A DNA stretch of 33,388 nucleotides from Runella sp. (lineage in GTDB: Bacteria > Bacteroidota > Bacteroidia > Cytophagales > Spirosomataceae): assembly GCF_027484545.1 (NCBI RefSeq), contig NZ_JAIXST010000263.1, forward strand, positions 1 to 33,388. The letters are read 5' to 3'. The position numbers were made by a program, and so were the translations under genes. Under the pieces are notes generated by a model that did not search any database, was not told the DNA's origin, and saw only the letters and a program-made list of their open reading frames with translations. This document shows, piece by piece, positions 30,453-33,388 of this stretch. The number at the start of each line of letters is the position of its first letter. The first letter of the stretch is position 1.

Positions 30453-32846
30453 TTAAAAGGTTAAACGATAGAAAGGAACGGGCAGGAAGCCTTGTTGATA
30501 GGCGGTGCCGATTTTTTTAGTACGCGGATTGTAGGCTTGCTGGAAAATGTTCTGACTGTTGGTAAAATTCTGTAAATCAAGGGCCAACTCGTGTGTCATC
30601 CGTCGGCGGTTGAGTTTGTAGCCGATTTTGAGGTCGGTGCGGAAGTAGCCGTTTTGTTGCTGTAAATAGGCGCGGGTATCGTCATAAACAGTGGCGCGGG
30701 TGTCGGCGGAGGCACTCAGGTTAATGGGGCGGATGTATCGGCCGCCTGCGGAAGTCAGTTTCCAGTTAATACTCAGCACATTGTTGCGGCGACCGATGAG
30801 GATGTCTTTTCCTGCCAATACGTTAGCTACATAATGACCGTTGAAAGGTGTGTTGCGCTCTACCCCGTCGCTCCCTTTGTATTTGGAATCAAACAAAGAC
30901 CCAGTAACCAGAAAATAATAGTTGTTGGAGAAGTATTTTTCGAGGGTCATTTCTATGCCGTAGTTGCGACCTGTGCCTTTGTTGACCAGATTCCCTTTGT
31001 CAACGGGTGCAAAGTCGACTCCTTCTACCAGTACCGAATAATAGCTTGACGTTTTTTCAACGGGTACGTCAAACAGCGATTGGTAGTACGTTTCTATTTT
31101 CAAACGAAGGTTTTCAGTTAGGTTGCGCTCATAGCCCAATACAATGTGGTGACTGCGCGTAAAGCCCAGGTCTTTGTTGGTGAGCGAGTAGCTACCGTTG
31201 GGGTTTTGGGTCTGATAAAAGTAGAGGAGTAGTGGCTGTAAATTGCTATGAAGTCCGTAGGCGAGGTTTAGTGTGCTGCGGTCATTGAGGGCATAACTCA
31301 AACCAAGGCGTGGCTCGACGGCATTGCTGTTGTTCAATTCATAGTGCAGGGCAGTCAAACCCGCGTTTAAGGTCATATTTTGACTGAAACGGTGCTTCCA
31401 CTGCACATATCCCTGCGAAAGCATCGTTTCGCCGTCGGTATTTCGTTGAGAGATGATACTCGGATACAGGGTCGTATTGCTCAGTTCAAAGCGACTTAAA
31501 TCAATGATGATGCTACCCGAAATTTTGTTTTTAGCGTTGATCTTGTGATTGATAGTGGCGTTGAGCGACAGCTTTTTGTTGGTAAAAAGTGCCTGTTGCT
31601 GAGGAATTTCGCTCAAAATCGTTTTGGATTCAGTTTTATACAGCACCGTATCGCCTTTGAAATTTTGGTACGTCCGCGAGCCCGACAAGGTAATCTTTCC
31701 GTAGGTTTTGTCCGAGAAACGATGTTCGTACGATAAGGCGGCGACCCCCGTTTCAAAGTTGACGCGGGTATTGCTGTTTTCATCCCCGTAGGCATCGCCT
31801 TTTTCAGTATCTACGTCTTTTCCCAAAAAGGTAATGTTGCTTTTTCCTCCGATGGTCCAGAAAGAAAGATTTCCTTTTTTACCGACGGGGATGTCGGTTT
31901 TGAAGGTAAAGTCTTGGTAGTAAGGGGTTCCTGCAATTTGGAAGCCAAGATTGGACATAATTCCGAACAGCGAATAACGGTAGTTGACCAAATAAGAAGC
32001 TTTTGATTTTTTGCTGTAAGGCCCTTCAGCTCCGACTTCTACGCCGTTGAAACCTACTTGGGTCAAAAACTCGTGCTTTTCGTCATTGCCTTTGCGCAGA
32101 CGCAGGTCAAAAACGGAGCCCAACGCGTTGGCGTATTCGGCAGGAAAGGCACCCGACATAAAATCCGACTTGGCCAATAAGTTGGTGTTGAGCATCGAAA
32201 CCGGGCCGCCTGACGTACCCAACGAACTGAAATGGTTGGGGTTGGGAATGTTGACCCCGTCGAGCCGCCACAGAAGCGAAGCGGGCGAATTGCCGCGAAC
32301 AACAATGTCATTGCGGGCATCGTTGGCTCCACTGACACCCGCAAAGTTGGCTGCCATGCGCGACGGGTCACCGAGGCTGCCAGCGTATTTGAGAGTTTCG
32401 GCCGGGCTGAAAGGCCGGGCGCTCGTGGTGGCCATTTCGTTGTTGGTCACCTTGTTGTCTTCCGTACGTTTGTACTTGACCGTTACTTCGTTGAGTTTCG
32501 TAAAACTCTCGGTCATGGGAAAATCCAAGACGACTTCTTTCCCCGCATTGACAATGATGTCTTTGGCAAAAATGTCTTCGTAACCCAAGTACGTAATTTT
32601 GAGGGCAGTGCGGCCAACGCCCACTTTTACCAAACGGAAATTTCCTTCGGCGTCGGTGGTAGTACCGTTGAGTGGGTTACTTCCCACAACAACGACGGTA
32701 GCACCGACAACCGGGGCTTTGGAGGCCGCATCTGTGATCTTACCGCGTACTGTTTGAGTGGCAGACTGAGCGATTACCTCATGAGTTGAAAAGAGGGCTA
32801 TTAACAGGCCAAAAATTAGGGAGAGAGAATAAAAAGATGTTTTCAT
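30453..32846 (-). CDS. TonB-dependent receptor (second)
   Basis: The 797-residue outer-membrane receptor starts with a signal peptide (MKTSFYSLSLIFGLLIALFS, ending near VIAQ), then a CarboxypepD_reg-like domain (about 30-110, VRGKITDAASKAPVVGATVVV), a plug (about 130-250, DIVVRGNSPASLLWRLDGVNIP) and a beta-barrel ending FLPVPFYRLTF. The terminal aromatic residue fits outer-membrane insertion. It has no DUF4249 or SusD partner beside it. Its start codon directly follows a 46-nt hairpin (32847-32892). The ligand is unknown. Confidence 0.94.
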   Translation of the reverse strand: MKTSFYSLSLIFGLLIALFSTHEVIAQSATQTVRGKITDAASKAPVVGATVVVVGSNPLNGTTTDAEGNFRLVKVGVGRTALKITYLGYEDIFAKDIIVNAGKEVVLDFPMTESFTKLNEVTVKYKRTEDNKVTNNEMATTSARPFSPAETLKYAGSLGDPSRMAANFAGVSGANDARNDIVVRGNSPASLLWRLDGVNIPNPNHFSSLGTSGGPVSMLNTNLLAKSDFMSGAFPAEYANALGSVFDLRLRKGNDEKHEFLTQVGFNGVEVGAEGPYSKKSKASYLVNYRYSLFGIMSNLGFQIAGTPYYQDFTFKTDIPVGKKGNLSFWTIGGKSNITFLGKDVDTEKGDAYGDENSNTRVNFETGVAALSYEHRFSDKTYGKITLSGSRTYQNFKGDTVLYKTESKTILSEIPQQQALFTNKKLSLNATINHKINAKNKISGSIIIDLSRFELSNTTLYPSIISQRNTDGETMLSQGYVQWKHRFSQNMTLNAGLTALHYELNNSNAVEPRLGLSYALNDRSTLNLAYGLHSNLQPLLLYFYQTQNPNGSYSLTNKDLGFTRSHHIVLGYERNLTENLRLKIETYYQSLFDVPVEKTSSYYSVLVEGVDFAPVDKGNLVNKGTGRNYGIEMTLEKYFSNNYYFLVTGSLFDSKYKGSDGVERNTPFNGHYVANVLAGKDILIGRRNNVLSINWKLTSAGGRYIRPINLSASADTRATVYDDTRAYLQQQNGYFRTDLKIGYKLNRRRMTHELALDLQNFTNSQNIFQQAYNPRTKKIGTAYQQGFLPVPFYRLTF

Positions 32847-32892
32847 GACTTGTTTGTGTTTGTTTTCGATTCAAAACTGGCACAAACAAGTC
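32847..32892 (-). promoter_or_regulatory. Strong hairpin directly before the receptor start codon
   Basis: GACTTGTTTGTG (32847-32858) pairs perfectly with CACAAACAAGTC (32881-32892). After a symmetric 3x3 internal loop, GTTTT pairs with AAAAC (32862-32866, 32873-32877) around the 6-nt loop CGATTC. The structure ends exactly next to the ATG at 32844-32846, so in RNA it would occupy the ribosome-binding zone. A DNA operator is the other reading. Confidence 0.65.
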
Positions 32893-33270
32893 GCTTGAAA
32901 AATAAAAAGGGGGGCGAAACGTCAGGGAGTGGGGCGAAGTAAAAATGGACGGGGGTGAAGCGTAGCGGAAATAAGTGAGGTGACGCTATGCTATCGATTC
33001 ATGGATTGTACAGCACTCAACAGCGGTAGCCCTCTTTTCATGGCTTTGTGCAGAGGGGCGGGGTCATAATAAGCACTGTAGCGGTCGATGAGATTCGCTT
33101 TGTTAAAATGGCAACAGATATTTATTTTAATAGAGGAGGTGTTGCCGTTGATAAATCTAAAATTTCCCGTAAAAAAAGAAAGTACGTAAACACCCGGCAA
33201 TCCGGAAAGAGGCAACGTTTTGGTGGATTGAACAGGTACGTGCGTAAAATCGCTGAACGTCGCTGACTGA
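32893..33270. other. Region without a recognisable gene
   Basis: This stretch has a G-rich part (about 32905-32960) and overlapping short reading frames on both strands (32991-33215 minus, 33048-33266 plus), neither of which resembles a known family. It may hold the remains of a gene disturbed by the insertion element at the right edge. I see no RNA gene, CRISPR or strong terminator here. Confidence 0.5.
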
Positions 33271-33292
33271 GAGTATGTCTAAAAATTTTTTT
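33271..33292. repeat. Possible end of an IS5-type element
   Basis: GAGTATGTCTAAAAATTTT begins about 20 bp after the transposase stop and looks like an IS5-type terminal repeat. The other end is outside the window, so the repeat and target duplication cannot be checked. Confidence 0.4.
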
Positions 33293-33388
33293 TCAATTTC
33301 TTGCCAAAATCATATCAATAAAGGCAATTTGAATAAAAGCAGCCGAAGATTCTACGGTTTTTTCGTAATCTTTACTCAAACGCCTAAA
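33293..33388 (-). CDS. IS5-family transposase, C-terminal end only
   Basis: The last 31 residues of a transposase are encoded on the minus strand, entering from the right edge and ending at a TGA (33293-33295). The sequence RRLSKDYEKTVESSAAFIQ followed by IAFIDMILARN is the typical end of IS5-type DDE transposases. The rest lies outside the window. Confidence 0.78.
   Translation of the reverse strand, partial: FRRLSKDYEKTVESSAAFIQIAFIDMILARN

Noticed and set aside
32047-32789. Two long plus-strand frames (178 and 185 residues)
   Set aside because: Both are shadows of the second TonB-dependent receptor gene.
33048-33266. 72-residue basic plus-strand frame and the overlapping 74-residue minus frame
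   Set aside because: Neither resembles a known protein and they overlap each other. Mentioned only as part of the gene-free region.

Overview
The window looks like a chromosomal piece of a Bacteroidota bacterium, probably of the Cytophagales (Spirosomaceae, Runella-like). This is inferred from DUF4249 lipoproteins beside a TonB-dependent receptor with a carboxypeptidase-regulatory-like N-terminal domain, TAnnTTTG-type promoters, a LytS-type kinase and many lipoproteins. No sequence search was run, so the genus is a guess. Nearly all genes lie on the minus strand.

Left part (1-9.3 kb). An IS66-type transposase gene runs off the left edge and is frameshifted by a 16-bp GC-rich insert. Next comes a minus-strand cluster: helical unknown protein, class A beta-lactamase-like hydrolase, FMN-binding glutamate-synthase-like protein, DprA. 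Then follow an exported unknown protein, an endonuclease/exonuclease/phosphatase-family membrane protein, a haem c plus FG-GAP lipoprotein and a CpsB-like PHP phosphatase.

Middle part (9.4-20 kb). A tRNA-Ser(GCT)/tRNA-Pro(TGG) unit has a clear promoter and terminator. The phenylalanine/tyrosine degradation pair hppD-phhA follows, with repeats and palindromes in both of its upstream regions. Then come an alpha/beta-hydrolase lipoprotein, a fused enoyl-CoA hydratase/3-hydroxyacyl-CoA dehydrogenase, and an outer-membrane uptake unit of two DUF4249 lipoproteins plus a TonB-dependent receptor.

Core of interest (20.1-28.4 kb). This is a complete minus-strand operon for a form I (true) aerobic CO dehydrogenase: a CPxC membrane protein, then coxM, coxS, coxL (with the AYRCSFR active-site loop), coxG, coxD, coxE and a CoxF/XdhC-like protein fused to a C-terminal YHS metal-binding domain. 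Upstream lie two 9-bp direct repeats 12 bp apart that fit the LytTR-family binding consensus at 8 of 9 positions each, in the operon's direction. CO-responsive RcoM regulators use a LytTR DNA-binding domain, so this may be a CO-responsive operator.

Right part (28.4-33.4 kb). A LytS-type histidine kinase without a neighbouring response regulator is downstream of an NmrA-type protein. A second TonB-dependent receptor has a 46-nt hairpin ending exactly at its start codon. About 400 bp without a recognisable gene follows, then the end of an IS5-type transposase gene.

Another notable signal is a 16-bp GC-rich hairpin-forming sequence present three times in one orientation. One copy splits the transposase gene, and the other two lie about 20 bp after gene ends.
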